A stretch of DNA of 64,000 bases from Lachnospiraceae bacterium XBB1006 (GCA_900115795.1 FOXT01000015.1:1-64000); one strand, 5' to 3'; shown: positions 25,432-34,596, counted from the stretch's first letter. A program made the numbers and translations. The notes: generated by a model from the letters alone, not told the origin.

Positions 25432-26316
25432 TTAAAAGTCTATTTCCGTCAAAAGATGAATCATTGCCTTCATCTGCGGAGTTTGCCATTTGTCTTTGTA
25501 GAAAAGCATTTGCCGGTACATAGAAATGGAAACTTCGGGAACGTTTAGAATCTTGATACTACCGTCATCTACATAGGAACGGGAAACGCACTCCGGTACA
25601 AAAGAAAGTCCTATGCCCATGGAGACCAGACGGCAAATGATGTCTGTATTTTGCACTTCCAGCAGAGGTCGGATATGTAGGGAACGTTTTGCAAGTTGCT
25701 CCTCTAATTCCAGACGATAATTCACGTCGCTTCCGGTAAAGATAAAAGGTTCTTTTACAATTTCTTCAATAGAAACGCTTTCCTTTACGGCAAGGGGATG
25801 GGAACTTGCACATATAAAATGAATGGGCTCCGCCAATTGTCGCGGGCGAGCCAAATCGGTCTTTTCATAGAGACGATCCAAGGTATAAATTAAATCAATT
25901 TCATTGTCCTTAAGGGCTGCGAGCATGGATTTAAAGTCCATAACCTTTACAATCAAATCTACATCCGGGTGTAAGAAACGGTAGTAGTAAAGAATATCCG
26001 GTAAAAAACTGATAACCAGGGACTCCTCGATTCCCATGCGCAGTTCACCTGACATGGTTTCTTTATTCTTGATGGATTCTAAGGCATCCTGTTCAAGGGT
26101 AAGCATTTCTTGTGCATATTGATACAATTTCTTGCCTGCCTCGGTCAGACTAATGGATTTGCCAAGTCGGTCAAAAACAGGAACGCCCAGCTCCAATTCC
26201 AGCTGTTTAATCTGGGCTGTGACAGCCGATTGTGAGTAGCCAAGTGCCTGTGCAGTTTTGGTGAAGTTCCCGGAATCAGCGACTTCCAGGAAGGTTTTTA
26301 AGTTACGTAGTTCCAT
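25432..26316 (-). CDS. LysR-family transcriptional regulator
   Basis: 294 aa from the ATG behind GAGAGGG; the longer upstream frame lacks a site. N-terminal winged helix MELRNLKTFLEVADSGNFTK and LGYSQSAVTAQIKQLE, then a periplasmic-binding-protein-like effector domain. It is divergent from brnQ with 122 bp between them, so it probably controls brnQ in response to a branched-chain amino acid or metabolite. That role is inferred from position. Confidence 0.9.
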   Translation of the reverse strand: MELRNLKTFLEVADSGNFTKTAQALGYSQSAVTAQIKQLELELGVPVFDRLGKSISLTEAGKKLYQYAQEMLTLEQDALESIKNKETMSGELRMGIEESLVISFLPDILYYYRFLHPDVDLIVKVMDFKSMLAALKDNEIDLIYTLDRLYEKTDLARPRQLAEPIHFICASSHPLAVKESVSIEEIVKEPFIFTGSDVNYRLELEEQLAKRSLHIRPLLEVQNTDIICRLVSMGIGLSFVPECVSRSYVDDGSIKILNVPEVSISMYRQMLFYKDKWQTPQMKAMIHLLTEIDF

Positions 26317-26346
26317 AGTATATCCCTCTCTATCATTAAAAAATTT

Positions 26347-26368
26347 AATCGTTTTCACGATAACGATT
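26347..26368. promoter_or_regulatory. Dyad in the LysR/brnQ intergenic region
   Basis: AATCGTT (26347-26353) and AACGATT (26362-26368) form a 7-bp inverted repeat with an 8-bp centre, ending just upstream of the brnQ -35. Size and position fit a LysR-type operator. Confidence 0.5.
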
Positions 26369-26371
26369 GAT

Positions 26372-26399
26372 TTGACTATTCGCAAAATCGTGTTATACT
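26372..26399 (+). promoter_or_regulatory. brnQ promoter
   Basis: TTGACT (26372-26377), 16-bp spacer, TATACT (26394-26399), about 40 bp before the start codon. Confidence 0.65.
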
Positions 26400-26438
26400 A
26401 ATATCCGGAAGCAACGAAAAGAACCGGAGGTATGAATT

Positions 26439-27737
26439 ATGAAGAGTAAAATTACAAGTACATTCGTAGTAGGTTTTGCAGTATTTGCAATGTTGTTTGG
26501 TGCCGGCAATCTGGTATTTCCACCGTTCCTCGGAATGCAATCCGGAGAGAATTGGATTTGGGGATTCTTAGGATTCGCCGTTATGGATGTTGTACTTGCA
26601 GTCGTCGTTATGAATGTTATTGCCAGCAAGAAGGATGGTGCAGACGGTATCGTAGGCATTCTTGGAAAGAAGTTATCCACAGTATTAATGCTTGCATTGT
26701 ACATCTGTATCGGCCCATTGGTTGCAATTCCAAGAACTGCAGCAACAACTTATGAGTTGTCCATTGCGCCGTTACTTCCACAGTTTAACTCTGTTGCATT
26801 TTCTATTGTATTTTTTGCAGTAGTTTTGGTACTTTGTATTCGTCCATCTAAGATTATTGATATTATCGGTGCCGTACTTGCACCAATTTTGTTAGTAACC
26901 TTGGGTGTGCTGATTGTGAAAGGAATCATCCATCCGCTTGGAAGCATTTCCGGAGGCGGAGCGTTGTATACATCCGTTCACACCGGTATTACAACCGGAT
27001 ATCAGACAATGGATGCAATTGCAGCGCTTGCATTCTCTATCCTTATTATAGCACAGGTTAGGGATTATAAGTTAAAAAATAAAGCAGAAGAGAGAAAAAT
27101 GATTCGTCATGCATGTTACATTGCAGGAATTGCTTTGATTCTCATCTATGGAGGCCTTGCGTACCTTGGAGCGAGTGTTCGTGGAATTTATCCAAAAGAT
27201 ATTTCCAGAACGGATATTATCATTAATCTTGCAAAAGATATTTTAGGACCGGCAGGTCTCGTAGTACTTGCAGTAATTGTTGCAGCAGCATGTCTGACAA
27301 CAGCAATTGGATTGGTATCCTCTTGTGCTGCATATCTTGAGAAGTTAGCAAATGGAAAAGTATCTTACAAGGTATTCTGTACCGGCGCATGTGTATTCAG
27401 TGCAGTACTTTGTAATGTAGGATTGGACAACATTATTGCGTTGGCAGCACCGATTTTGGACTTCATTTATCCAATCTTATTAGTGTTAGTGTTCTTGGCA
27501 ACAATGAAAGAGTCTGTGGTATCCACCAAGGCACGTTACGGAACCATCGCTGGTGTAGTAGCATTTGTTGTACTTCAGCTAATTGAGAATCTGACACATG
27601 TATCAGCCATTACAGCACACATGCCGCTTGCAACCTATGGATTTGCGTGGATTACACCGGCAATTGTGGGAATGGTCATTGGAATGATTGTTGGAAAACT
27701 GGTACCGGCGCGAGAAGCAATGGGTTATGGAAATTAA
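26439..27737 (+). CDS. brnQ: Branched-chain amino acid:cation symporter BrnQ
   Basis: 432-aa membrane protein with about 12 helices (LIVCS family), importing Leu, Ile and Val with Na+ or H+. The N-terminal VGFAVFAMLFGAGNLVFPPF is the family signature, and PRTAATTYELSIAP and AACLTTAIGLVSSCAAYLEK are conserved interior segments. CCGGAGGT precedes the ATG. A LysR regulator is divergently placed. It could complement ilvE at 3 kb in branched-chain metabolism but is not in the same operon. Confidence 0.95.
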   Translation: MKSKITSTFVVGFAVFAMLFGAGNLVFPPFLGMQSGENWIWGFLGFAVMDVVLAVVVMNVIASKKDGADGIVGILGKKLSTVLMLALYICIGPLVAIPRTAATTYELSIAPLLPQFNSVAFSIVFFAVVLVLCIRPSKIIDIIGAVLAPILLVTLGVLIVKGIIHPLGSISGGGALYTSVHTGITTGYQTMDAIAALAFSILIIAQVRDYKLKNKAEERKMIRHACYIAGIALILIYGGLAYLGASVRGIYPKDISRTDIIINLAKDILGPAGLVVLAVIVAAACLTTAIGLVSSCAAYLEKLANGKVSYKVFCTGACVFSAVLCNVGLDNIIALAAPILDFIYPILLVLVFLATMKESVVSTKARYGTIAGVVAFVVLQLIENLTHVSAITAHMPLATYGFAWITPAIVGMVIGMIVGKLVPAREAMGYGN

Positions 27738-27754
27738 ATAAATCGACCACTTGA

Positions 27755-27797
27755 GAAACAAACGGTTTCCGGGAAAAGAAACCGTTTGTTTTTTTTT
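27755..27797 (+). terminator. Terminator after brnQ
   Basis: AAACAAACGGTTTC / GAAACCGTTTGTTT stem followed by a run of nine T. Confidence 0.9.
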
Positions 27798-27901
27798 GTA
27801 TCTTTTCTTTATATTTTTGAAAAAGTATTGACAGATTAGTCAGAAAATGATTAAAATATGTGAGTAACTTGTAAAAATGACAATGTGAAAGGAGGTAAAG
27901 T

Positions 27902-27991
27902 ATGATGAATGTGATTGTAAGATTAAACTATTTTAATAATGGAAGAACGTGTAGATGGCTTTACCTCGAAAAGAATGCCCTATCCTTGTGA
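27902..27991 (+). CDS. Leader peptide, 29 aa, upstream of the ABC exporter
   Basis: ORF beginning MMNVIVRLNYFNNG, preceded by an excellent site AAAGGAGGTAAAG. Bases CTTTACCTC (27958-27966) inside the ORF are complementary to the GAGGTAAAG of its own ribosome site, and CTATCC...GGATAG forms a hairpin over the stop. A strong terminator follows before the exporter gene. The plan resembles the translated leader that controls bmrCD in Bacillus subtilis by ribosome-mediated attenuation. Peptide function itself is not expected. Confidence 0.65.
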   Translation: MMNVIVRLNYFNNGRTCRWLYLEKNALSL

Positions 27992-28042
27992 GAATGGATA
28001 GAGTGTATTGTTTGCATTGATTTGTAAAGAAAGTGATAATGA

Positions 28043-28091
28043 TAGGTCTGAGGTAGATGGAACGTCTACCTCAGGCCATTTTTTATTTTTT
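28043..28091 (+). terminator. Attenuator terminator before the ABC exporter
   Basis: A 13-bp stem GGTCTGAGGTAGA / TCTACCTCAGGCC (one G-U) followed by ATTTTTTATTTTTT. It separates the leader ORF from the exporter start at 28110, so transcription must read through it. Confidence 0.8.
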
Positions 28092-28109
28092 AGAAGGGAG
28101 ATTTGCAGC

Positions 28110-29840
28110 GTGAAAAAACTCAGTGTGTGGAATATGGGACGTCCCTATATGGGATTCATATTCTTAGGAAGTATGTTTATGTTTGCGGCAACGGTGCTTG
28201 AGCTTTTGTTTCCACTGGTAACCAAATCCATTGTGGATGATGTGATCGTAGGTGGAAAAACGGAACTTTTGAGTCGTCTTTTGTTGGCAATTCTTGGAAT
28301 TGGCATTTTTTCCGGATTGTTTCATTATGCCAAGGAATACACCTTTGACCGGGTAGGATGTGCGGTAGCATCAGATGTAAGAAGAACGTTGTTTACCCAT
28401 ATTCAGGGACTATCTATGGATTATTTTGATAACACCAACACCGGAGAATTAATGGCAAGAATCAAAGAAGATGCGGATATGATGTGGGATGCCTTCGGCA
28501 TGACAGGGATGCTCACCATTCAGGTGACGGTACATGTGATTGTGGTGGTGTATTGTATGCTGACGCAGAATATGCTGTTGACCATATTTCCGGTAAGCGT
28601 AATGCTCGTTATGGCAGCACTTGCCATTTACATGGAAAAAGAGCTGGATAAGGTGTTTGGCGATATCAGCGAGAAAAATGCGGAGCTTACCACGGTGGCA
28701 GAGGAGAATATATCCGGTGTTCGTACTGTAAAAGCCTTTGTAAGAGAGGACTACGAGATTGAAAAATTTCGGAAGAAGAATACGGAATATTGCGATTTGA
28801 ATATGAAAATGACGAAAATCCTGGTGCGGATTTATCCTTATTTTGAACTGGTAGGAAAGATTTTACCGGTTATGACGGCGATTTTAGGAGGTTTTTTGGT
28901 GGCACGGGAAGAAATGACCATTGGAACCTTAGTAGCCTTTGTGGAATACAGCCGGAATATTGTGTGGCCCTGCGAAGTTATTGGAGAGCTGGCAAATGAA
29001 ATCTCAGCGATTCATGCATCCTATAAGAAAATCAATAAGGTGATGGAGCAGGAACCAACTATTTTTAATAAAGAAGAGCCGGTGGTATTGCCGGAGGTTA
29101 ATGGTACCATTACCTTCGAGCATGTGGACTTTAAGAGAGAGGGACATGACATTTTGCAGGATGTAAGCTTCACGGTGAAAGCCGGACAGACGCTTGGAAT
29201 TATGGGAGAAACCGGTGCCGGAAAATCTTCCGTCATTCATCTTATGGGACGGTTGTTTGATGTGACCGGCGGAAGTGTAAAGCTTGACGGCGTGGATGTG
29301 CGGGATCTGACGTTGCAGCAGGTTCGTGGCAGCATTGCTCCGGTTATGCAGGAAGTTTTTCTCTTTTCTGATACAGTGAAGGATAATATTCGCATGGGAG
29401 ATAAAGAGAGAATTAGTCGGGAAGAAGTGGTGAAAGCTGCTAAGAAAGCAAAGGCGCACAATTTTATTTTGGATATGGATAAGACCTATGAGACCATGAT
29501 AGGCGAGCGAGGAGTAGGGCTTTCCGGCGGACAGAAGCAACGCATCAGCATGGCAAGAGCCCTTGCCAGAAAATGTCCCATTTTGATTTTTGACGATGCC
29601 ACCAGTGCTCTGGATATGGAAACGGAGCGGGAAATTCAAAAAGAATTAAAAGAGCTTACGGGTATTACAAAGATTATTGTGGGACACCGGATTTCAGCGG
29701 TACGATATGCAGATGAAATCATTGTTTTGGAAAAGGGCAGCATCGTGGAGCGGGGAACCCATGAAGAACTTTTGAAGTTAAAGGGACGGTATTATGAAAC
29801 CTACTGTTCCCAGTATGGAGAAGAAAGTATCAGTGCATAG
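28110..29840 (+). CDS. ABC exporter half-transporter 1 (BmrC-like)
   Basis: 577 aa from a GTG behind AAGGGAG; earlier starts lie inside the attenuator. Six TM helices (~10-300) are followed by the ATPase: Walker A GETGAGKSS, signature LSGGQKQR, Walker B ILIFDDATSALD and switch His in VGHRIS. The catalytic Glu after Walker B is Asp, so this subunit supplies the degenerate ATP site of a heterodimer. Together with the next gene it should export drugs or lipids. Attenuator control suggests induction by ribosome-targeting compounds. Confidence 0.9.
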   Translation: MKKLSVWNMGRPYMGFIFLGSMFMFAATVLELLFPLVTKSIVDDVIVGGKTELLSRLLLAILGIGIFSGLFHYAKEYTFDRVGCAVASDVRRTLFTHIQGLSMDYFDNTNTGELMARIKEDADMMWDAFGMTGMLTIQVTVHVIVVVYCMLTQNMLLTIFPVSVMLVMAALAIYMEKELDKVFGDISEKNAELTTVAEENISGVRTVKAFVREDYEIEKFRKKNTEYCDLNMKMTKILVRIYPYFELVGKILPVMTAILGGFLVAREEMTIGTLVAFVEYSRNIVWPCEVIGELANEISAIHASYKKINKVMEQEPTIFNKEEPVVLPEVNGTITFEHVDFKREGHDILQDVSFTVKAGQTLGIMGETGAGKSSVIHLMGRLFDVTGGSVKLDGVDVRDLTLQQVRGSIAPVMQEVFLFSDTVKDNIRMGDKERISREEVVKAAKKAKAHNFILDMDKTYETMIGERGVGLSGGQKQRISMARALARKCPILIFDDATSALDMETEREIQKELKELTGITKIIVGHRISAVRYADEIIVLEKGSIVERGTHEELLKLKGRYYETYCSQYGEESISA

Positions 29841-29855
29841 AGAGGAGGGGGCGTT

Positions 29856-31646
29856 GTGGCGATTAATGCAACCAAACAGGATGAAGAATTACAAAAACAA
29901 GACAAGCGTAAGACGGTGAAACGACTGTTTGCATATCTTATGGACTATAAAGGAAGGATTTTACTGGTTCTTTTGACCTTGGTAGTAACCGTGGGAATTT
30001 CTCTGGTGAATCCGTTACTGATTGAAAAAGCGGTGGATGTGTATCTTCCGAAAAAAGATCAGGCGGGATTGATGCGGCTGGGAGTATTTACCCTTGCCAT
30101 CAATCTGGTGTTTGTAATGGTATTAAAGATTCGTATGTACACCATGTCCTATGTGTCAAACCATATATTGGTTACCATAAGACAGGACCTGTACGAACAT
30201 ATTCAGACCTTAAGCTTTCCATTTTTTGACGGAAGGCCTACGGGAAAGATCATTGCCCGCATCATCGGAGATGTGAATTCATTGAAACGGGTGCTGCAAA
30301 ACGCAGTAACCACCTTGATTCCGGGAATTTTTACGATTCTTGGAGTGGCGGTCATTATGATGGTAAAGGACATTACGCTGGGACTGTTGTGCCTGGCGGT
30401 GTTACCGGTGATGCTGGCAGGGTGTATCTTAATTTTTCGGTTACAGATGCCTTTCTGGCAGCAGTTCCGGAAAAAAGCGTCTAACTTAAATGCCTACGTG
30501 CATGAGGATGTATCCGGTATGTCGGTGGTACATAGCTTTGCGGCAGAGGAGGAGACAAAAGAGAATTTTGAGGAACTGGTAAAGGAGCACAAGCAGGTAT
30601 TTAATCAGGCGGTGATTCGCTCGGATTTATTTGATTTTGTAATCAATGCCTGCTGGGGCGTCAGCTGCGTGTGCCTTTACTGGGGCGGCACAAAATTAAT
30701 CGGTATGGAACGAGTATCCCTTGGAACTCTGGTTTCCTTTGGTGTCTACATTGGTATGTTCTGGGAGCCGGTTATGAATATTGCCAGCTTTTATAATCAG
30801 CTGGTGACGAACCTGTCATCGGCGGAGCGTATTTTTGAAGTGTTGGATACCCCGGCAGAAATCAGCGATAAACCGGATGCTGTTGAACTTCCGGAAATTA
30901 CCGGAGCGGTGACCTTTGACCATGTATCCTTTACTTATGATGTGGGAACCCCAGAGGAAACCAAGGTGTTAGAGGATGTAAGTTTTTTTGTAAAGCCGGG
31001 AGAGCGGATTGCCCTGGTGGGACCTACCGGCGCCGGAAAAACCACGATTATCAGCCTGCTTAGCCGGTTTTATGATATTGGTGCAGGAAAGGTGCTGGTG
31101 GACGGCTACGATGTGCGGGATGTAACCTTAAAAAGTCTCCGTAAGCAGATGGGGGTTATGACCCAGGAGAATTTCATTTTTTCCGGAACCATTGCAGATA
31201 ATATCCGCTATGGAAAGGCGGATGCTACTATGGAGGAAATTGTAGAGGCGGCAAAAGCGGTAAATGCCCATGAATTTATTATGCAGTTAGAGAATGGCTA
31301 CGATACCGTGATGAAGGAGAGAGGCGCAGGACTTTCCGTAGGACAACGACAGCTGATTGCGTTTGCGCGAACGATGGTAAGTAAGCCGAAAATTCTGATT
31401 TTGGATGAAGCCACCAGTTCCATTGATACCAAAAATGAGCTTTTGGTGCAGCGGGGAATTGAGGGACTTTTAAAGGGCCGGACCAGCTTTGTGATTGCAC
31501 ACCGCCTGTCCACCATACAGAATGCAGACCGCATTTTTGTGGTGGATGAAGGTGGGATTGCAGAAAGCGGAAGTCCTAGGGAACTTCTTGCAAAAAGAGG
31601 ACAGTATTATAGGTTGTACATGGCACAGTTTGAGGAGATTGCGTAA
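29856..31646 (+). CDS. ABC exporter half-transporter 2 (BmrD-like)
   Basis: 596 aa from GTG behind GAGGAGGGG. Six TM helices, then Walker A GPTGAGKTT, signature LSVGQRQL (second Gly replaced by Val), Walker B ILILDEATSSID with catalytic Glu, and switch His in IAHRLS. The altered signature faces the Asp-type Walker B site of the partner, while its own Glu-containing site pairs with the partner's intact LSGGQ. This is the expected asymmetry of heterodimeric exporters. The stop overlaps the next start. Confidence 0.92.
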   Translation: MAINATKQDEELQKQDKRKTVKRLFAYLMDYKGRILLVLLTLVVTVGISLVNPLLIEKAVDVYLPKKDQAGLMRLGVFTLAINLVFVMVLKIRMYTMSYVSNHILVTIRQDLYEHIQTLSFPFFDGRPTGKIIARIIGDVNSLKRVLQNAVTTLIPGIFTILGVAVIMMVKDITLGLLCLAVLPVMLAGCILIFRLQMPFWQQFRKKASNLNAYVHEDVSGMSVVHSFAAEEETKENFEELVKEHKQVFNQAVIRSDLFDFVINACWGVSCVCLYWGGTKLIGMERVSLGTLVSFGVYIGMFWEPVMNIASFYNQLVTNLSSAERIFEVLDTPAEISDKPDAVELPEITGAVTFDHVSFTYDVGTPEETKVLEDVSFFVKPGERIALVGPTGAGKTTIISLLSRFYDIGAGKVLVDGYDVRDVTLKSLRKQMGVMTQENFIFSGTIADNIRYGKADATMEEIVEAAKAVNAHEFIMQLENGYDTVMKERGAGLSVGQRQLIAFARTMVSKPKILILDEATSSIDTKNELLVQRGIEGLLKGRTSFVIAHRLSTIQNADRIFVVDEGGIAESGSPRELLAKRGQYYRLYMAQFEEIA

Positions 31647-32455
31647 TGATGAAAGAAATATATTCCTTTGATGAATATGAAGCATTTATAAAAGAGATTT
31701 CCGGGGATGAGGAGTATTATGATCCGCATTTTAACCATTCTCCGAACAATCTGTATGGCATTTTGCAAAGTGAGCAGGAAATGGCCTTCGTTTCGGAAGA
31801 CGACGGTAGAGTGAACGGGTTGTTTGGATGGATGATTTCTCCGGAGGATAAGAATGTGGAACTGATTATTGGATTTACCAGAGAGGAACGCGCTTTTGAG
31901 GATATGCTTACCTTGATTGAGCAGAGGTTTCCGGGATATCAGGTGGATCTAATTTTTAGCCCGAAGAATCAGGCGATTCGTAATGTTGCCAAAAGAAAGC
32001 AGGCGGACTTTGAACCGGAGGTGCAGAAGATGGTTCACATACGCGACGTTTCCGATGTGGATACGTCGATGATTCAGGAATATGCGCCAAAATGGAGAAC
32101 GCAGTATTGTGAGATTCATCCCAAAAATGTTTTCTGGACAGCGGAAAAAGTGATTGCGGCGCCGGAGAGATTTCGCATTCTTTTGGCGATGAAGGAAGAT
32201 ACGGTAGTGGGCTATCTGGATGTGACGAATTGCTTTGAGGAAAATGAAATCTACGGGATATACGTGAAACCGGAGTTTAGAGGCTTGGGATATGAAAAAG
32301 CCCTGCTTGTAAAGGCCGCTGAGGTAAATCAGGCGGATGGTCTGATGTATCTCGCAGAGGTGGAAAATAAGCAGGAAATAGCAGCGCTTATGGAGGCTGG
32401 ATTTGAGAAACACGAAGGATTTAACAGTGTGTATTGCGGTTACCAGATTGCATAG
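31646..32455 (+). CDS. GNAT-family acetyltransferase, two-lobed
   Basis: 269 aa. The first ATG overlaps the preceding TAA, so it is coupled to the exporter genes; a second ATG three bases later is equally possible. The C-terminal half has the GNAT acetyl-CoA segment IYGIYVKPEFRGLGYEKALL and a VENKQEIAALMEAGFEK finish. The N-terminal half looks like a diverged copy of the same fold. The substrate is unknown; being in an exporter operon, a drug or metabolite is possible. Confidence 0.85.
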   Translation: MMKEIYSFDEYEAFIKEISGDEEYYDPHFNHSPNNLYGILQSEQEMAFVSEDDGRVNGLFGWMISPEDKNVELIIGFTREERAFEDMLTLIEQRFPGYQVDLIFSPKNQAIRNVAKRKQADFEPEVQKMVHIRDVSDVDTSMIQEYAPKWRTQYCEIHPKNVFWTAEKVIAAPERFRILLAMKEDTVVGYLDVTNCFEENEIYGIYVKPEFRGLGYEKALLVKAAEVNQADGLMYLAEVENKQEIAALMEAGFEKHEGFNSVYCGYQIA

Positions 32456-32494
32456 TGGGGATGAGCACGATACGGAATAAGTAAGGAGCGAAAA

Positions 32495-33340
32495 ATGGAT
32501 TGGAGAAAGATTAAAAAAATAGATGCGCACGTTCATATTCTTCCGCCCGAGATGGTTAGGATGTATCGGGAAAGCGAGCCCGACAATCCGTGGGCGCATG
32601 CGGATATTGAGGAATATCTTAAGCGAATGGAGAAGTATAACATTGAAAAGGCAGTCATTGTTCCCAATAACGATGGACGGATGTATTACCCGAAGGCGGA
32701 GGATACGAATCGGTGGCTTGGGGAAATCGTGAAAAAATATCCGGATAAATTTTGGGCGTTTGCGGATGTCAGGAAAGAAGCCAGTTATTTTATGGAAGAT
32801 TCACCTTATGTTTTGGAGGAAGCAATTCAGAAATACGGACTATCCGGACTTAAAATTCATCCGAACAATCTGCAGCTTGATATAGACAGTCTGGAAATGG
32901 TTCCGGTTCTGCGAAAAGCGGCGGATTTGAAGGTACCGGTCGCCATTCATTCCAATCCCTGTCGGGTGGGATTTCATGACAACTGTGCTCCGGATAAGAT
33001 TAACCGGATGATTCAGATTTTTCCGGATCTTACGATTATTACAGCGCACATGGGCGGTATGAAGTGGCAGGATGCCATTACCGGCTGCGGCTATGTGGAT
33101 ATATCTGCGGTACTTCCGGAATTCGTCAATCTGTACGGAATTGAGCAGACCAATCGCATACTGCGGCGATTTGGAGCGGATCGGCTGATTTTTGCAACGG
33201 ACTATCCGGATGTGTGGTTTACAAAAGCTGAGGACATCTATGAAGTGTATTTTGATATTTTAAATCAAATGGACTTCACGGAAGACGAGGCAGCAAAGAT
33301 TGCTTATGGAAATATGCAAGAAATTATGAGGAAGCTTTAA
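32495..33340 (+). CDS. Amidohydrolase-family metal-dependent hydrolase
   Basis: 281-aa amidohydrolase_2 type TIM barrel. KKIDAHVHILPP gives the first two metal histidines, GLKIHPN the barrel lysine strand, VAIHSNP and ITAHMGG the later histidines, and FATDYPDV the final catalytic aspartate. Such enzymes cut amide or C-C bonds (decarboxylases included). The substrate is not predictable. GTAAGGAG precedes the ATG. It lies between an acetyltransferase and a nitrilase homologue, all one direction, perhaps a small catabolic set. Confidence 0.85.
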   Translation: MDWRKIKKIDAHVHILPPEMVRMYRESEPDNPWAHADIEEYLKRMEKYNIEKAVIVPNNDGRMYYPKAEDTNRWLGEIVKKYPDKFWAFADVRKEASYFMEDSPYVLEEAIQKYGLSGLKIHPNNLQLDIDSLEMVPVLRKAADLKVPVAIHSNPCRVGFHDNCAPDKINRMIQIFPDLTIITAHMGGMKWQDAITGCGYVDISAVLPEFVNLYGIEQTNRILRRFGADRLIFATDYPDVWFTKAEDIYEVYFDILNQMDFTEDEAAKIAYGNMQEIMRKL

Positions 33341-33357
33341 TCTGAGAGGAGAAGACT

Positions 33358-34098
33358 ATGCGGGTAGCACTGGCAGCCGTAGGTTTTAAAAACGGCGATA
33401 TGGATTATAACCGGAACCGTATGACAGAACTCATGCAGGAGTATGGGGGCAGAGCGGAGATGATTGTTTTTGGCGAAACGTTTTTGCAGGGGTTTGATAG
33501 CCTAAGCTTTTCGTATGAGCAGGATAAAACGATTGGCATTACCTTGGAGGATGCGACAATAGCAGAGATTTGCAAGGCGGCAAAAGCCAATCGGATTGCG
33601 GTTTCCTTCGGTTTTGTAGAAAGAGAGGGGGAGGCGCTTTTTAGCAGTCAGGTGACCATCGGGGCAGATGGAACCATCCTTGACCGTTTTCGTAGAGTGT
33701 CGGATGGATGGAAGATTCCAGAGGCGGATGAACATTACCGGGAGGGCGACGGATTTCATGACTTTTCTTATTTAGGAGAGAAATTTGCGGTGGGTCTGTG
33801 CGGCGATTTATGGCATGATGAGAATGTGAAGCAGATGAAACGTTTACAGGCGGATGTGGTTCTGTGGCCGGTTTATACAGATTTTAACTATCAGGAGTGG
33901 AACGAGACCATTAAGCAGGAATATGCCGAGCAGGCGGCGGGTTTTGGACGAAAAGTGCTATATGTTAACTCCGTATGCCTGGAGCGGAATGGTGATGAAA
34001 TCGCCAGAGGTGGCGCGGCTTTTTTTGCGGAGGGAAAGATTAAACAGGAAGTGCCCGCCGGAGAAGAGGCAGTGTTGTTATGTGAAATATCTTTATAA
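33358..34098 (+). CDS. Carbon-nitrogen hydrolase (nitrilase superfamily)
   Basis: 246 aa. The triad positions are Glu40 (VFGETFLQGF), Cys148 (VGLCGDLW) and the usual Lys position, which here appears to be Arg113 (DRFRRVSDGW). Lys is normally needed to stabilise the tetrahedral intermediate, so the activity may be altered or my alignment may be off by a few residues. The rest of the fold, including the final GGAAFFAEGKI strand, is present. It begins 18 bp after the amidohydrolase behind GAGAGGAG. Confidence 0.8.
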   Translation: MRVALAAVGFKNGDMDYNRNRMTELMQEYGGRAEMIVFGETFLQGFDSLSFSYEQDKTIGITLEDATIAEICKAAKANRIAVSFGFVEREGEALFSSQVTIGADGTILDRFRRVSDGWKIPEADEHYREGDGFHDFSYLGEKFAVGLCGDLWHDENVKQMKRLQADVVLWPVYTDFNYQEWNETIKQEYAEQAAGFGRKVLYVNSVCLERNGDEIARGGAAFFAEGKIKQEVPAGEEAVLLCEISL

Positions 34099-34110
34099 GG
34101 AGAAAAAGGT

Positions 34111-34242
34111 ATGATTAAGACAAAGCGATTAAAAGTATTACCCTTTGAAAATACCTATACAGAAGCGTATTATCGTGGTTTTGATGCGGATATTACCAAA
34201 TATCAGTATCCGGAACTGCTGGGAGCTATTTTGGAAGTTTAA
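34111..34242 (+). pseudogene. GNAT acetyltransferase, N-terminal remnant (43 aa)
   Basis: A good ribosome site (AAGGAG) and MIKTKRLKVLPFENTYTEAY start, the usual first strand of a RimJ/L-like acetyltransferase, continuing to DITKYQYPE. It then breaks off into GAILEV and a stop. The acetyl-CoA domain is missing. About 30-45 bp later the half-site array begins, so the gene was probably cut when the array region arrived or rearranged. Confidence 0.7.
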
Positions 34243-34273
34243 TTACATGCTATATTGCAAAAATGATTATATG

Positions 34274-34596
34274 GTTCGTAACCCAAAAGTGTTGGTTTTT
34301 AAAATTACCTTCCATGAGAGTGTATTTAGGAATATGGCACGTAAGAAAAAACAACCGGATAACCATTCATACATACCAAAGTCGGATTTCATGCATTTTG
34401 GAGTGTAGAGAAAGCGTCAGAATAGAAACTGACCACCACTTGCATTGGCGACGAGCGGAGAAAAAATGGAAAATTTCGCATTCCAATTATAAATCGTTAC
34501 GTGCAGGTAAAGTGAAATCTAACGAAATGAACGTAATTTTGAAATCCGACTCTTTTTGGTTACGTTCCAAATTACCAGTTATAATCGAATGGTAGG
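34274..34596 (+). repeat. Half-site array 2 (~311-bp element, copy with 38.65 kb)
   Basis: The 440 bp between 34243 and 34683 hold no intact gene. Half-sites: GTTCGTAA 34274, TTACCTTC 34305, GCACGTAA 34337, degenerate ATAACCAT 34359, TTACGTGC 34497, GAACGTAA 34529, TTACGTTC 34560. From 34285 to 34596 it is collinear with 38646-38956: matching half-sites are offset by 4361 then 4360 bp, so one base differs in length. Shared words include AAAAGTGTTGG, TACATACCAAAG, TTTTGAAATCCG and GAATGGTAGG. Confidence 0.75.

Noticed and set aside
32495-34098. Amidohydrolase plus nitrilase as a defined pyrimidine- or uracil-degradation operon
   Set aside because: The families are broad, no pathway-specific gene is adjacent, and substrates cannot be read from sequence.
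34145-34595. 87-aa and 110-aa frames over array 2
   Set aside because: They run through array DNA shared with 38.65 kb, where the frame is not kept.
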